Source: Bradyrhizobium barranii subsp. barranii
GTDB lineage: Bacteria > Pseudomonadota > Alphaproteobacteria > Rhizobiales > Xanthobacteraceae
Reading direction: 5' to 3'
Assembly: GCF_017565645.3 (NCBI RefSeq)
Contig: NZ_CP086136.1
Location: 8,663,501 to 8,727,500, forward strand
Length of the DNA stretch: 64,000 nucleotides
Position 1 is the stretch's first letter. Each line of letters starts with the position of its first letter. A program made the translations under genes and the position numbers. Below the pieces are notes generated by a model. The model worked only from the letters and a program-made list of their open reading frames with translations, had not been told where the DNA came from and did not search any database. This document shows, in pieces, positions 8,359 to 16,792 of this stretch.

Positions 8359-9987
8359 TCAAAGCAGCTCAGCGCCACCACCTCGGGCCGGGCCGGCGGT
8401 CGGATCGTAGTCATCCGGCTTCTTGGCGATCAAGGTCTGAGTCGTCAGGATCAGTCCGGCCACCGATGCCGCATTGCGAACCGCGCTGTAGCAAACCTTG
8501 ACCGGGTCGATGATGCCAGCTTCGACAAGATCGACCGCCGAACCATTGCGCACGTCGAGCCCGTGGCCATTCGTGGCCTTGGCAATTCTCGCAACTTCCG
8601 CCTCTCCATTCAGACCGGCATTGGCGGCAATGTAGAAAAGCGGCCGACTGAGCGCGCGTTGCAGCAGCTCGGCGCCTTGCCTGGCGCCTCCGTCCAGACG
8701 GTTGATCAATTCGTCGAGTCTCGCAGCGATCCTGAGCAAGGCCACTCCGCCGCCCGGCACAATGCCTTCTTCGATCGCGGCGCGGGTCGCGTTGATCGCA
8801 TCCTCGATCAACTGGGTCCGGCGTTTTTGCTCGACCGGCGTCGCGCCGCCGGCAAGAATCATCGCTGTGCCGCCGGACAGTTTTGCGATGCGCTCCTGGA
8901 ACTTGTCCCGCTCAATATTTTCGGGAGCGGCATCGTATTGGCGCAACACCTGCTCGCGTCGCGCCGCGATGGCCTTCTGATCGCCACCTCCCGCTGTGAT
9001 CAGGGTCTTCGAGGCGGAAATGCGCACTTGGCGCGCGGACCCGAGGTCGTGCAGCTCCACCTTCTCGAGCCTTCCGCCCAGATCGGCCGAGATAACGCGC
9101 CCTCCGGTCGCGATCGCGATATCCTCGAGCATCGCCTTGCGCCAATGGCCGAACTCCGGCGGGTGAATCGCGGCGACCTTGAAATTGGATTTCTCCCGAC
9201 GCGCCAGCAATTGCATGATGACAGATGGCGCCACTTCCTCGGCGATGATCAGCAAAGGTCGCCCGCTCTTTTCGATGAGCGAGATCACACCAGCCAGTTG
9301 CTCCCCGGTCTGGATCTTGAGATCGGTCATGACGATGAACGGACTGTCGAGAACCACCTGCATTTTCTCGACATCGGTGACCATATGATGTGAAAGATAG
9401 CCACGATCGAAGGCCATGCCTTCAACGATTTCCAGCGTCGTCTCGACCGTGTTGCCAAATTCCACCGCAACGATTCCATGATTGCCGGCGCGCTCGAAGG
9501 CTTCGCCGACCATATCGCCAAGCGCCGTGTCGTTGGCGGCAATGCTCGCAACAGCCCGCAGGCCAGCAGACCCCTGCAGCGGTCTCGCCGACCGTCGTAA
9601 CGCCGTGATGGTCTCACTAACCGCCAGCTCCAGCCCTTGAACCAGCTCGACCGGATTGGCGCCGGCCGCTAGACATTTCAGGCCTTCCTGCACAAGAACA
9701 TCGGCCAGCACGGTGGCCGTGGTGGTGCCGTCCCCCGCCACCTCATTGGTTCGCGCTGAAACCTCACGCAACACCTGCGCGCCCATATTCTCAAACGGGC
9801 ATTCAAGTTCGATTTCGCTGGCAATGCTGACGCCATCTCGCGACACGATCGGCGTGCCGATCGGTCGGTCCATGATCGCGTTCATGCCCCTCGGACCCAG
9901 CGTTCCGCGTACCGCCTTGGCGAGCTTGGCGACGCCCCGGCCCAGCGCGGCCCGCGCAGCTTCATCGTGCAACATGATCTTCGGCAT
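8359..9987 (-). CDS. mimG: GroEL-like chaperonin dedicated to the monooxygenase (MimG type)
   Basis: A 542-residue group I chaperonin homologue. It has the equatorial ATP-site motif GDGTTTATVLA near residue 87 and the C-terminal VPGGGVALL segment. It lacks the Gly-Gly-Met tail of housekeeping GroEL, ending GGGAELL, and has no adjacent groES. In mycobacteria a divergent GroEL-like protein (MimG) next to mimABCD is needed to fold the monooxygenase hydroxylase, and this gene holds the same position at the operon end. Its role is therefore inferred to be hydroxylase folding. A 78-bp gap separates it from the DUF59-type gene; the ATG follows GGGGATATAGA. Confidence 0.88.
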   Translation of the reverse strand: MPKIMLHDEAARAALGRGVAKLAKAVRGTLGPRGMNAIMDRPIGTPIVSRDGVSIASEIELECPFENMGAQVLREVSARTNEVAGDGTTTATVLADVLVQEGLKCLAAGANPVELVQGLELAVSETITALRRSARPLQGSAGLRAVASIAANDTALGDMVGEAFERAGNHGIVAVEFGNTVETTLEIVEGMAFDRGYLSHHMVTDVEKMQVVLDSPFIVMTDLKIQTGEQLAGVISLIEKSGRPLLIIAEEVAPSVIMQLLARREKSNFKVAAIHPPEFGHWRKAMLEDIAIATGGRVISADLGGRLEKVELHDLGSARQVRISASKTLITAGGGDQKAIAARREQVLRQYDAAPENIERDKFQERIAKLSGGTAMILAGGATPVEQKRRTQLIEDAINATRAAIEEGIVPGGGVALLRIAARLDELINRLDGGARQGAELLQRALSRPLFYIAANAGLNGEAEVARIAKATNGHGLDVRNGSAVDLVEAGIIDPVKVCYSAVRNAASVAGLILTTQTLIAKKPDDYDPTAGPARGGGAELL

Positions 9988-10065
9988 TCTATATCCCCGA
10001 CTTTGCCTTGAGGTCGTCTGGTCTGGACTTGTTATCGATGCTGCGCACCCGCATCACGGCACCTG

Positions 10066-10860
10066 TTACGTGCCCGGCGACGCCGGCATCGTCCTCGATT
10101 TCGGTACGAACGGTGTATCGAGGTCGAACCGCGCGGCAAGCAGGCCGCGGCACAGTGCGCCGTTGAATTCAGCATTGATGCCCACGCGCCGTAGATTCGA
10201 CAGGTATGCGGCAAAGCTGTCGGCTTTCAGCCACGCTCCGTTCGCATCGACAAAGGCGGGTTCACCACCGCTTGCCGGACCTACGACGGCACGTCGCTCG
10301 AGATAGCGCTGAATCAGCTTCTCACCTGCATCGTCGAGCGGCAGGCAACCGAGCTCCGTCAACGTCAGGCTCACGATCTCCGCCGGCGATTGCCCCAGCG
10401 CGATGAGGTGACTGAGTAGCGCAACCTGCCGGCGCTGGAACGCCTTGACGAGGAATGTCTGACGCAGATCATCGAGGCTGCCATCGGCCTCGGCGCCGAA
10501 CGTTTCCTGGAACGAGCGCCCCTGCGCGAGGCCCGCATTGATCTTGTCGGCATACATGTGCTCGCCCAAGACCACGCTGACGCCCTTGACCCAGTCCAAC
10601 GCGCTGATGGACCGGCGCATGTCGTCCGCCATCAGGAACGAAAAGTTGGCAGCGCACCAATAGGTCGGCAAGCGGAACTCGATGTGGACCCGATCCTTCG
10701 CGTCGACATCGGCCCTGGTCACGAAATTCAGGTCGATGACGGACTCGTCGAGTTCCGGGTCCATCACGTCTCGCAGGCAGGCCCATATCTGCGCCTGCCT
10801 GTCATCTGACGAACGGCTTCTCGGCCGCTCCCTCCCCTCAACGCCACGCTTCATGGCCAT
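10066..10860 (-). CDS. DUF59/MIP18-type iron-sulfur assembly domain protein
   Basis: A 264-residue protein. The N-terminal 100 residues match the DUF59 (MIP18/PaaD-like) fold: IWACLRDVMDPELDESVIDL, then strand IEFRLPTYWCAANFSF with a single Cys in the expected place. The remaining 160 residues are unrecognised. Single-domain DUF59 proteins assist Fe-S or metal-centre assembly, so a role in maturing the diiron or 2Fe-2S components is plausible. A similar hypothetical gene lies between amidohydrolase and groEL in the mycobacterial mim clusters as I recall them. The start is uncertain between a GTG at 10863, ATG at 10860 and ATG at 10854; all overlap or abut the upstream stop. Confidence 0.75.
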   Translation of the reverse strand: MAMKRGVEGRERPRSRSSDDRQAQIWACLRDVMDPELDESVIDLNFVTRADVDAKDRVHIEFRLPTYWCAANFSFLMADDMRRSISALDWVKGVSVVLGEHMYADKINAGLAQGRSFQETFGAEADGSLDDLRQTFLVKAFQRRQVALLSHLIALGQSPAEIVSLTLTELGCLPLDDAGEKLIQRYLERRAVVGPASGGEPAFVDANGAWLKADSFAAYLSNLRRVGINAEFNGALCRGLLAARFDLDTPFVPKSRTMPASPGT

Positions 10861-11282
10861 CACCTCGGCGCGTGAACGGCTTCGGGCAAGTGGGCATAAC
10901 CGCCGCCCGCCTGGATCTTCTTCTTTTGCGCTTCGACATCGATGCCGTAGATGCGCGCGGCATTGAGACCGAGGATCTTGATTTTCGTTTCCATCGACAG
11001 CACCGAACCGGTCTCCTTGGTGACGTCGGCCGGAATTTCAAATGCCATGAACTTGTCGATCAGCCATTTCGGCGTCCAGATGCCATAATCGCTACCGTAA
11101 AGGATCTTGTCCGGTCCGACCCAGAATAGCAGTTCGGAAATGACGTGGGCGAAATACCCCGGCCGCGAATGGATGAAGGGCAACGCCACCGCGAGGCCGG
11201 CATAGACGTTGGTTTCCTGGGTCGCGATCCAGCAGAAGTCGTCAAGGCGCGGCAAGCCACAATGCTCGACGATGAAGTTCAA
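10860..11282 (-). CDS. Amidohydrolase-2 family protein, C-terminal half
   Basis: A 140-residue product covering the second half of an amidohydrolase-2 (TIM-barrel metal hydrolase/decarboxylase) protein. It begins with the strand FIVEHCGLPRLDDF carrying the third metal-ligand His, followed by the catalytic Asp motif ILYGSDYGIW. It opens with TTG overlapping the stop of the upstream half by four bases (TTGA). Inserting one base at that junction would join both halves into one protein of about 345 residues. It could be a frameshifted gene or a true two-gene arrangement; mycobacterial mim clusters, as I recall, also list two adjacent amidohydrolase genes. Confidence 0.75.
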   Translation of the reverse strand: MNFIVEHCGLPRLDDFCWIATQETNVYAGLAVALPFIHSRPGYFAHVISELLFWVGPDKILYGSDYGIWTPKWLIDKFMAFEIPADVTKETGSVLSMETKIKILGLNAARIYGIDVEAQKKKIQAGGGYAHLPEAVHAPR

Positions 11283-11893
11283 ATCCTGGCGACGTCATCG
11301 ATATCGGCGACATCGAACGCGTCCCGGTTCAGCGGGATGATCGTTGGCCCCTTGTGGACGTGGATGTTCTTGATCCCGAGCTTCTGCGCCGCCTCGAGAT
11401 ACTGGTAGGACGCCTTGTCGGTGAGCTTGTAGCCCTTCGACTCGCCGCGCCATTCGGCGGTGTAGAGCTTGACACCCTTCAGCTTGTGCTTCTCGGAGAG
11501 CGCATGAAGGTCTTCGATGCCCTTGGTACCGTCACGCGGATCGAAAGCGCCATTCAGGATGAAGCGGTCCGGATGGCTTTTCTTCATCGTCGAGTTTCGT
11601 TCGGTGGTATTGAAGCCGTTCTTGTAGAAGTCGGTGAGATAGGTCGGCTGCAGGATCGCCATGTCGTCGTAACCGGTGACGAACAGGTCGTCGAACATCG
11701 TCTTGGCGTCGTACTTCTCGAACTTCTCCTTCTCCCATTTCTCCGACGGCGGGCTCAGATTCGAGTGATAGGCGTAGAAGCACTCGATGAACTGCTTGCC
11801 GTGGATGTTCTTCTGGTTGGCCGGGCTGCCATCCCAGAAATGCGTATGCCCATCGATGACAAAAATCTCTTCACCCTTGGCCGTCCTGTACAT
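11279..11893 (-). CDS. Amidohydrolase-2 family protein, N-terminal half
   Basis: A 204-residue product with the first metal-binding motif of amidohydrolase-2 proteins, VIDGHTHFWDG (H-x-H), at residues 12-22. The barrel strand KGVKLYTAEW and the metal-ligand strand IKNIHVHKGP follow. It stops at TGA just after DVADIDDVARI, where family members would continue into the strand encoded by the next frame. The ATG has GGGAG upstream. It sits 109 bp after mimD. In these operons the protein's role is not established; hydrolysis or decarboxylation of a pathway intermediate is one option, an assembly role another. Confidence 0.75.
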   Translation of the reverse strand: MYRTAKGEEIFVIDGHTHFWDGSPANQKNIHGKQFIECFYAYHSNLSPPSEKWEKEKFEKYDAKTMFDDLFVTGYDDMAILQPTYLTDFYKNGFNTTERNSTMKKSHPDRFILNGAFDPRDGTKGIEDLHALSEKHKLKGVKLYTAEWRGESKGYKLTDKASYQYLEAAQKLGIKNIHVHKGPTIIPLNRDAFDVADIDDVARI

Positions 11894-11962
11894 GGCGTTA
11901 CTCCCGCTCCGCTGGATATTGCGTACTGTTGTGAGGCGCGATTGATGTCGTCGAATGAGCCC

Positions 11963-11981
11963 GGCCGGCTCTGTGCCGGCC
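11963..11981 (-). terminator. Intra-operon hairpin between mimD and amidohydrolase
   Basis: GGCCGGC and GCCGGCC arms enclose a five-base loop. There is no U-run, so it is more likely an RNA-stability or attenuation element than a full terminator. It could set mimABCD output above the accessory genes. Confidence 0.45.
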
Positions 11982-12002
11982 AGGCTGGTTCGCTGGCGAT
12001 CA

Positions 12003-12359
12003 TTAAACGATGTATTTCATCATCTCGTTCATGTCGCCGAACAGCATGACGGTGTTGTCATCCGTCATGACCATGCGGCCGTAATGCGTCGAGGTTGAAA
12101 TCTCGAAGAGATGCGGGGTCATGACGCGGCCCAACTCCTCGGAAATCTCATCCATCTTGAATTCCATCTTGCCGTCGCCATCGATACGGATCATCGCCGG
12201 CATGTAGGTCACCTTGATGTGTTCATGACGGCTCATGACTTCGGCGATAGCGCGCGCCTCGACGCTATCGTTCATTGTCACTCCGCATTGATGCGACACC
12301 GTGCCCTCGAACGTGATGTCCTTCATCGATTTGAAGATGTTGTCATTCTCGTGCAGCAT
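12003..12359 (-). CDS. mimD: Monooxygenase coupling protein (MmoB/DmpM family), MimD
   Basis: A 118-residue cofactor-free regulatory subunit of the MmoB/DmpM family. Such proteins bind the hydroxylase and tune electron transfer and substrate access at the diiron site. Typical features are the conserved early segment GVTMNDSVEARAIAEVM, the strand IKVTYMPAMIRIDGDGKM, and the late HYGRMVMTDD strand. GGAGA precedes the ATG. It follows the small hydroxylase subunit by 46 bp, in the order large subunit, reductase, small subunit, coupling protein seen in mimABCD clusters. Confidence 0.92.
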   Translation of the reverse strand: MLHENDNIFKSMKDITFEGTVSHQCGVTMNDSVEARAIAEVMSRHEHIKVTYMPAMIRIDGDGKMEFKMDEISEELGRVMTPHLFEISTSTHYGRMVMTDDNTVMLFGDMNEMMKYIV

Positions 12360-12405
12360 GTCGGTCTCCAGAAGGATTGAGTGTGAGGGCGTGAAGCGAT
12401 GCCGA

Positions 12406-13509
12406 TTACGACGCCAGTCCGGCCGGAACCGTCAGGCCAAGCTCGGCGGCGATACCCCTGATACGATTCTTCGCGTGCGCCATGGCATCGGCGAAAGCCG
12501 CGACCTTGACCCGAGGCTGCGACCAGATGGGCTGCAAATGATTGGCGGCATCGAGCGCGAGATCGGCATGATTGGCCAACCATTTGTTGAACAACGCAAG
12601 GTTCTGCGCCCCAAAGGTCGGATCCGTGCCGAGGATGTGGAACAGCTCGACGGTGTTGGCGAGATTGCGCTCATAGTCGGCCTCCGCAGCGGAGACGACA
12701 GCCGGAGTGATGAAGTCGTTCTGCGCAGACGCCGCCTGCATCAGGAAGCCTGAGCGGAAGAGTTCGCCGACCAACGGCTCGAACACCGCATTGGTCGCAA
12801 AATATTGCTCGAGATAGTCGTTTGAACCCATCACTGATTCAACCGACTTGCGCACGCCTTGCCAGATCGGATCTTCCAGCCAGTGCTTCTTGCCGGCGGC
12901 AATGTCGAAGCCTGGAAGGTCGAGGCCGATTTCGCTCAGATAAAGAGTGATGTCCTGCGCGAAGCGAAGCTTGTAGGACGAGTTGGTCAAGATCGCATTG
13001 TTGACCATCTGCGTGTAGCCGTAACGCTGCGCCTGCATCGTCGAGGTGCCGAGACCGAACTCGGCATGCTTGTAGGCTCCGAGATGGTTCTGCAATATCT
13101 TCACCCAGGCGGGATCGAAGCGGGTCGGCGCGCCCGATTTCCGGCCATTCTCGATGGTGTTCTGCACCATGCCGCAGATCGTCGACTGGCGCTGATAATG
13201 GGTACGCTCCCACTCCTGGTCGACAGCGCGGAATTTGTGCCAGTTCGAGCTTTTTGCCGCCGTCCAGTCCTTGGAATAGGTCGGCGTTCCGTCAGGGAAC
13301 GAGATGATCCAATCCTGCAGCAGATAGCGCTCCGGATCGGGTTGAACATCGACCGTCATGTCTTCGTAATGGGTCGCCTTGCGCCCCTTCGGCTCAAAGT
13401 AATTGTACTTGCGGCTGTCGGAGCCCGGGAAAACCGCTGCCCCCGCGGCTCCGGATTTGACGATTGCCGCAGGCTTGGTCGCTGTTGCTCTGCTCGTTTG
13501 CGCGCTCAT
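12406..13509 (-). CDS. mimC: Diiron monooxygenase hydroxylase small (beta) subunit, MimC
   Basis: A 367-residue protein of the ferritin-like, non-catalytic beta-subunit family of soluble diiron monooxygenases. It is mostly helical, with the family signature region YLLQDWIISFPDGTPTYSKD near residue 60 and the helix YKHAEFGLGTSTMQAQRYGY near residue 150. It lacks the paired E-x-x-H iron motifs of the alpha subunit, as expected. The length suits propane 2-monooxygenase small subunits. AAAGGGAG lies upstream of the ATG. It would assemble with MimA as an (alpha-beta)2 hydroxylase in the cytoplasm. Confidence 0.92.
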   Translation of the reverse strand: MSAQTSRATATKPAAIVKSGAAGAAVFPGSDSRKYNYFEPKGRKATHYEDMTVDVQPDPERYLLQDWIISFPDGTPTYSKDWTAAKSSNWHKFRAVDQEWERTHYQRQSTICGMVQNTIENGRKSGAPTRFDPAWVKILQNHLGAYKHAEFGLGTSTMQAQRYGYTQMVNNAILTNSSYKLRFAQDITLYLSEIGLDLPGFDIAAGKKHWLEDPIWQGVRKSVESVMGSNDYLEQYFATNAVFEPLVGELFRSGFLMQAASAQNDFITPAVVSAAEADYERNLANTVELFHILGTDPTFGAQNLALFNKWLANHADLALDAANHLQPIWSQPRVKVAAFADAMAHAKNRIRGIAAELGLTVPAGLAS

Positions 13510-13558
13510 TGCTTACTCCCTTTCTGCCATTCTGTTCTGCGACGAACCTTGAACGCCG

Positions 13559-14599
13559 TCATCGCACCGCCGGCGTAAACTTGTCGAAATAGATGTGGTC
13601 CGGCTCAACGCCGTTCATTTGCAGCACGGGCAATACGGCGTCGATCATCGGCGTCGGCCCGCACGCGTAGGCGTCGATGGCACCGCTCAGCTTCTCCTCG
13701 CGCAGATGGCGCAGCACGACCTCGTGGATCAGTCCGGTCTCGCCGTCCCAGCCGTCACCCGTCTCCGCATGCGACAGTGCCGGCACGAATTTGAAATCGT
13801 TCAGCCGCGCCGCGATGGCCGCGAGCTCATCGAGGTAGAACAAGTCGGCGCGGGTACGCGCTCCGTAGAAAAACCGGACCGGTCTCTGCTCGCCGCTCCC
13901 GATGTGATCGGCCAGGATCGACCACAGCGGCGACATGCCCGAGCCGCCGCCGATCAGCAGCATCGGCCCCGGACGTTCTTCGCGCCGGAAGCAGGTGCCA
14001 TACGGCCCCTTGGCGATCACGGCGTCGCCGACGGCCAATTTCCCATCGAGCTGGGACGAAAACGCCCCATTCGGATATTTCTTGATGATGAAGCGGAGAT
14101 TCGTGCCTTCTCCGGGCGGGTTCGCCATCGAAAAGGCGCGGGTGATGGTGCCATCCTGAAGCGTCAGATCGACGTACTGGCCTGCCCAGAACTTCATCGG
14201 CCTCTCGATCTCGATCTCCAGCAATCTGATGTCTGACGTCAGCGTGCTAATCCCTGCCACGCGGCCGGAAAATGCCTTCACCGCGATCGAACGGCTGAGC
14301 AGGTCTTCGTCATAGTTGAGCAATTCAACAGCGATATCACTGTAGACATGCGTCCGGCACAACAGGACGTGGCCGGTCTCGCTCTCGTAATCCGGCAGAG
14401 CGAAGGTCGAGTATTTCAGAAGCTCGATGTCCCCCTCGATCAGCTTTGATTTGCAGCTGCCGCACTGACCTTCCTTGCAGCCATGCATCAGCGATATGCC
14501 CTGACGAAATGCGGCATCGAGGACGGTCTCGCCCTCTTCCACTTCCATCTCGATACCCACTGGTTCGAAACGAACCTTGTGAACCCGCACGTCCGTCAT
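13559..14599 (-). CDS. mimB: Monooxygenase NADH:ferredoxin-type reductase, MimB
   Basis: A 346-residue electron-transfer protein passing electrons from NAD(P)H through FAD and a 2Fe-2S cluster to the hydroxylase. The N-terminal plant-type ferredoxin domain has Cys41, Cys46, Cys49 and Cys81 (HGCKEGQCGSCKSKL and LLCRTH). The FAD-binding site follows at RAFSMANPPGEG, and the NAD-binding loop at GGGSGMSPLWSIL. An open frame reaches back to a TTG at 14644, but the ATG at 14599 fits the usual start (TDVRVHKVRF). A strong hairpin separates it from mimA. Confidence 0.92.
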   Translation of the reverse strand: MTDVRVHKVRFEPVGIEMEVEEGETVLDAAFRQGISLMHGCKEGQCGSCKSKLIEGDIELLKYSTFALPDYESETGHVLLCRTHVYSDIAVELLNYDEDLLSRSIAVKAFSGRVAGISTLTSDIRLLEIEIERPMKFWAGQYVDLTLQDGTITRAFSMANPPGEGTNLRFIIKKYPNGAFSSQLDGKLAVGDAVIAKGPYGTCFRREERPGPMLLIGGGSGMSPLWSILADHIGSGEQRPVRFFYGARTRADLFYLDELAAIAARLNDFKFVPALSHAETGDGWDGETGLIHEVVLRHLREEKLSGAIDAYACGPTPMIDAVLPVLQMNGVEPDHIYFDKFTPAVR

Positions 14600-14664
14600 T
14601 ATCCCGGCCCTGTCGTCGTGGCAGTTGTACAGAACGATCGGCAAACCGTTGCCGGTCCCGGCAA

Positions 14665-14689
14665 GAGGGGCCGCCGAAAGCGGCCCCTC
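14665..14689 (-). terminator. Strong hairpin between mimA and mimB
   Basis: Perfect ten-base arms GAGGGGCCGC and GCGGCCCCTC flank the loop CGAAA. It lies 15 bp after the mimA stop and 66 bp before mimB. Without a T-tract it probably acts as partial terminator or 3' protector, allowing more MimA than downstream products. Confidence 0.6.
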
Positions 14690-14704
14690 CCCCTCATCAT
14701 CTCT

Positions 14705-16375
14705 TTAGTGGCAGGGATTGATCTTGAAGCCCTTTCGGTATTCGGCCGTCGCCACCTCGCGCTCGATCGGCGAAAGCGCTCTGAAGCCACGCAACGGACT
14801 GCCAAGCGTGTGTCCGCGCACGTGATCGAGCGTCCACATGTCCTTGGAGTCGAAGCGCAGATGCGGTTGCGCGATCATGGTCTTGCCGTCGGGCCGGACA
14901 AAACCGAGATCCTTGATCGCGTCGGCGACGTCCCAGCCGTGATAGCAGTCCTCCCATTCACGGCGACCGCTGAAGCGGCCCATTGCCGGCGTCGCGCGGC
15001 CCTCGTATTCCGCGGCGAACGCCACCTTGTGGGTCCAACGGCAACCTTCGGAGCAGTAAGTGTAGATCTTGCCGTCGACCTCGTCGCAGACGAAGTCCTC
15101 GCGGATCAGGCAAGGGACCATGCAGCTCCAGCAGCGATGCGGGTATGAATAGCCCACCTCGCTGTTGAAGAGGATGTTGGTCTCGCCGGGCACGCTGAGC
15201 TTGGCGTGCCATTTCCAGAAGTCGCCGAATTCGGCGTACCAGCCCGGATATTTGTGCTCGAACCACTCGAAGTCCCGCTCGGTCTGGGCCTCGATACGCC
15301 AGAAGTTCACCGACCATCCGACCGTGAAGAACTGCGCGGTCTTGTGGACATAGTTCTTCTTGACGATCCGATCCCAGGCGGCGGCGACGTCATCGTGATG
15401 GATCTTGATGCCGTATTTCTCGAGCGGCAGCATGTAGGTCCGGTAATAGTCTTCGTAGATCCAGCGATGCCAGAGCTCGGCGTAGGACTCCTTGTTCTTG
15501 TCGCGGTTGGTCGTGCCGTACTCGATGAACGTCCCGATCGCGGCATCGACAATCGCGTGATTCTGCCAGAAGGCGTATTTCAGATCGCGCTCCAGCAACT
15601 GGTGGTTCGACGGATCGTTGATCATCGCCATCAGCATCGAGTGACCGTTGCCGATATGACGGGATTCGTCCGACTGGACCGACAGGAACACGGTCGGCAA
15701 TGCATAGTCGCCGTTGCGCGCCGCTTCCGACGGCATCGCCACGAACAGGGTATTGGTGAAGGCGGTTTCCGCGACGACCGTCAGATAGACGTTGGCCGCG
15801 GTGATTGCGTCACCGGTCAGGAAGCCCTCGGCGAACTGGCGGCCGATCGTGGTCGCATAGCATTTGCCGAACGCGGCTTCCGTGATATCGAACCCGGCTG
15901 GATCGATGTAATTCTCCATGTACCACTTCTTGAGGTTCATCTGGATCGTCGAGTGCCGGAACTCGTCGACCATCTGCATGGTGAAGCCGGTGCGCAATTC
16001 CTCGCCGGGCGCCAACCGCCCGACCATCGCCATCGAACGCGCCGCCGAGATCTCCGGGAACGGGATGATCGCCAGGAACAGCTTCATCCACTCGACCCAT
16101 CGCGGCTCGACATTGCGGAACATGTCGCCGCGCAACGCCGCATCCAGCGCGCCATAGACGCGGTTGTCTTTCTCTTCCTGCATCGGGAAATATGACCGCA
16201 GGACCTGCTTCATCGGGTCGCGCGGTGTCTTCGAGATCTTGTAGTCGGTTGGGAAAGTCATCGCCTCCTGCACGTAGCTTGGCGTCCAACCAAGGTCCGC
16301 GACGCGGTTGGCCGCTTCAGCGATGCTGATCCCCTTCTGCGCTGTGATCTTGTTCAGTGTCAGACTTGCAGACAT
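14705..16375 (-). CDS. mimA: Diiron monooxygenase hydroxylase large (alpha) subunit, MimA
   Basis: A 556-residue catalytic subunit of a soluble diiron monooxygenase of the propane 2-monooxygenase group. All six iron ligands are visible: Glu108 (IPFPEISAAR), Glu138 and His141 (VDEFRHS), Glu203 (VVAETAF), Glu237 and His240 (SDESRHIGNGH). Their spacing equals that of methane monooxygenase Glu114/144, His147, Glu209/243, His246. A late Cys-rich segment (HRCWSCMVPC) is also present. The ATG has AAAGGAG upstream; an open frame to 16411 was not used. The close relatives hydroxylate propane at C2 and also attack acetone, methyl ethyl ketone and phenols. The true substrate here is not visible from sequence. 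It starts 150 bp after the last small gene of the same strand. Confidence 0.95.
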   Translation of the reverse strand: MSASLTLNKITAQKGISIAEAANRVADLGWTPSYVQEAMTFPTDYKISKTPRDPMKQVLRSYFPMQEEKDNRVYGALDAALRGDMFRNVEPRWVEWMKLFLAIIPFPEISAARSMAMVGRLAPGEELRTGFTMQMVDEFRHSTIQMNLKKWYMENYIDPAGFDITEAAFGKCYATTIGRQFAEGFLTGDAITAANVYLTVVAETAFTNTLFVAMPSEAARNGDYALPTVFLSVQSDESRHIGNGHSMLMAMINDPSNHQLLERDLKYAFWQNHAIVDAAIGTFIEYGTTNRDKNKESYAELWHRWIYEDYYRTYMLPLEKYGIKIHHDDVAAAWDRIVKKNYVHKTAQFFTVGWSVNFWRIEAQTERDFEWFEHKYPGWYAEFGDFWKWHAKLSVPGETNILFNSEVGYSYPHRCWSCMVPCLIREDFVCDEVDGKIYTYCSEGCRWTHKVAFAAEYEGRATPAMGRFSGRREWEDCYHGWDVADAIKDLGFVRPDGKTMIAQPHLRFDSKDMWTLDHVRGHTLGSPLRGFRALSPIEREVATAEYRKGFKINPCH

Positions 16376-16525
16376 TTCCAGCTCCTTTGAACGTTGCGTT
16401 ATCTTCAGCATTCTCGCGTCGGTTCCAGGTCAATCCCCTGGATCGCCTTGTTGAAATTCTCAGCCGAAAAACACACTTTAAGTCCGTTAAATGGATTGGT
16501 TGATCTGTTGACTCGTCGCTTCACG

Positions 16526-16792
16526 TCAGCCCGGTTTCTCGGCGCTGACGGTCTCGTCACCTCCGTTGGCTCGTTTGATGAGAGGTTTGCCTTCGGCAAC
16601 GAATTTCGCCGAGAGGACCAGCGCACCAGTAGCGAAATCCCTGCCGTGCGCGGCGATCATGGCCTCCGCGATCTCGGCCAGCTGAATGAAGAAGGCGTCT
16701 TTCGACCCGGCTTCCTCGCTCATGTCCGGTTGCGGAGACGGCATTTGTGCCTGTTGCTTTGATGCAATCATGGTTGCGTTGTTCCTGCTCAT
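16526..16792 (-). CDS. Unrecognised 88-residue protein in the mim operon
   Basis: A short acidic-to-neutral protein. A Gln/Pro-rich head (SKQQAQMPSPQPD) leads into one likely amphipathic helix (FFIQLAEIAEAMIAAHGRDF) and a Lys/Glu tail. No family was recognised. Its ATG (16790-16792) shares one base with the stop of the upstream gene (TGATG), which points to coupled translation and supports its reality although the product is small. It lies between the dehydrogenase and mimA, a position not filled in the actinobacterial clusters I know. A helper or structural role for the hydroxylase is a guess. Confidence 0.6.
   Translation of the reverse strand: MSRNNATMIASKQQAQMPSPQPDMSEEAGSKDAFFIQLAEIAEAMIAAHGRDFATGALVLSAKFVAEGKPLIKRANGGDETVSAEKPG

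Noticed and set aside
8350..9393. A 347-codon plus-strand frame opposite the chaperonin
   Set aside because: The minus strand encodes an unmistakable GroEL homologue; the plus frame has shadow composition.
15206..16195. A 329-codon plus-strand frame opposite mimA
   Set aside because: MimA has all six iron ligands at the expected spacing; the opposite frame is a shadow.
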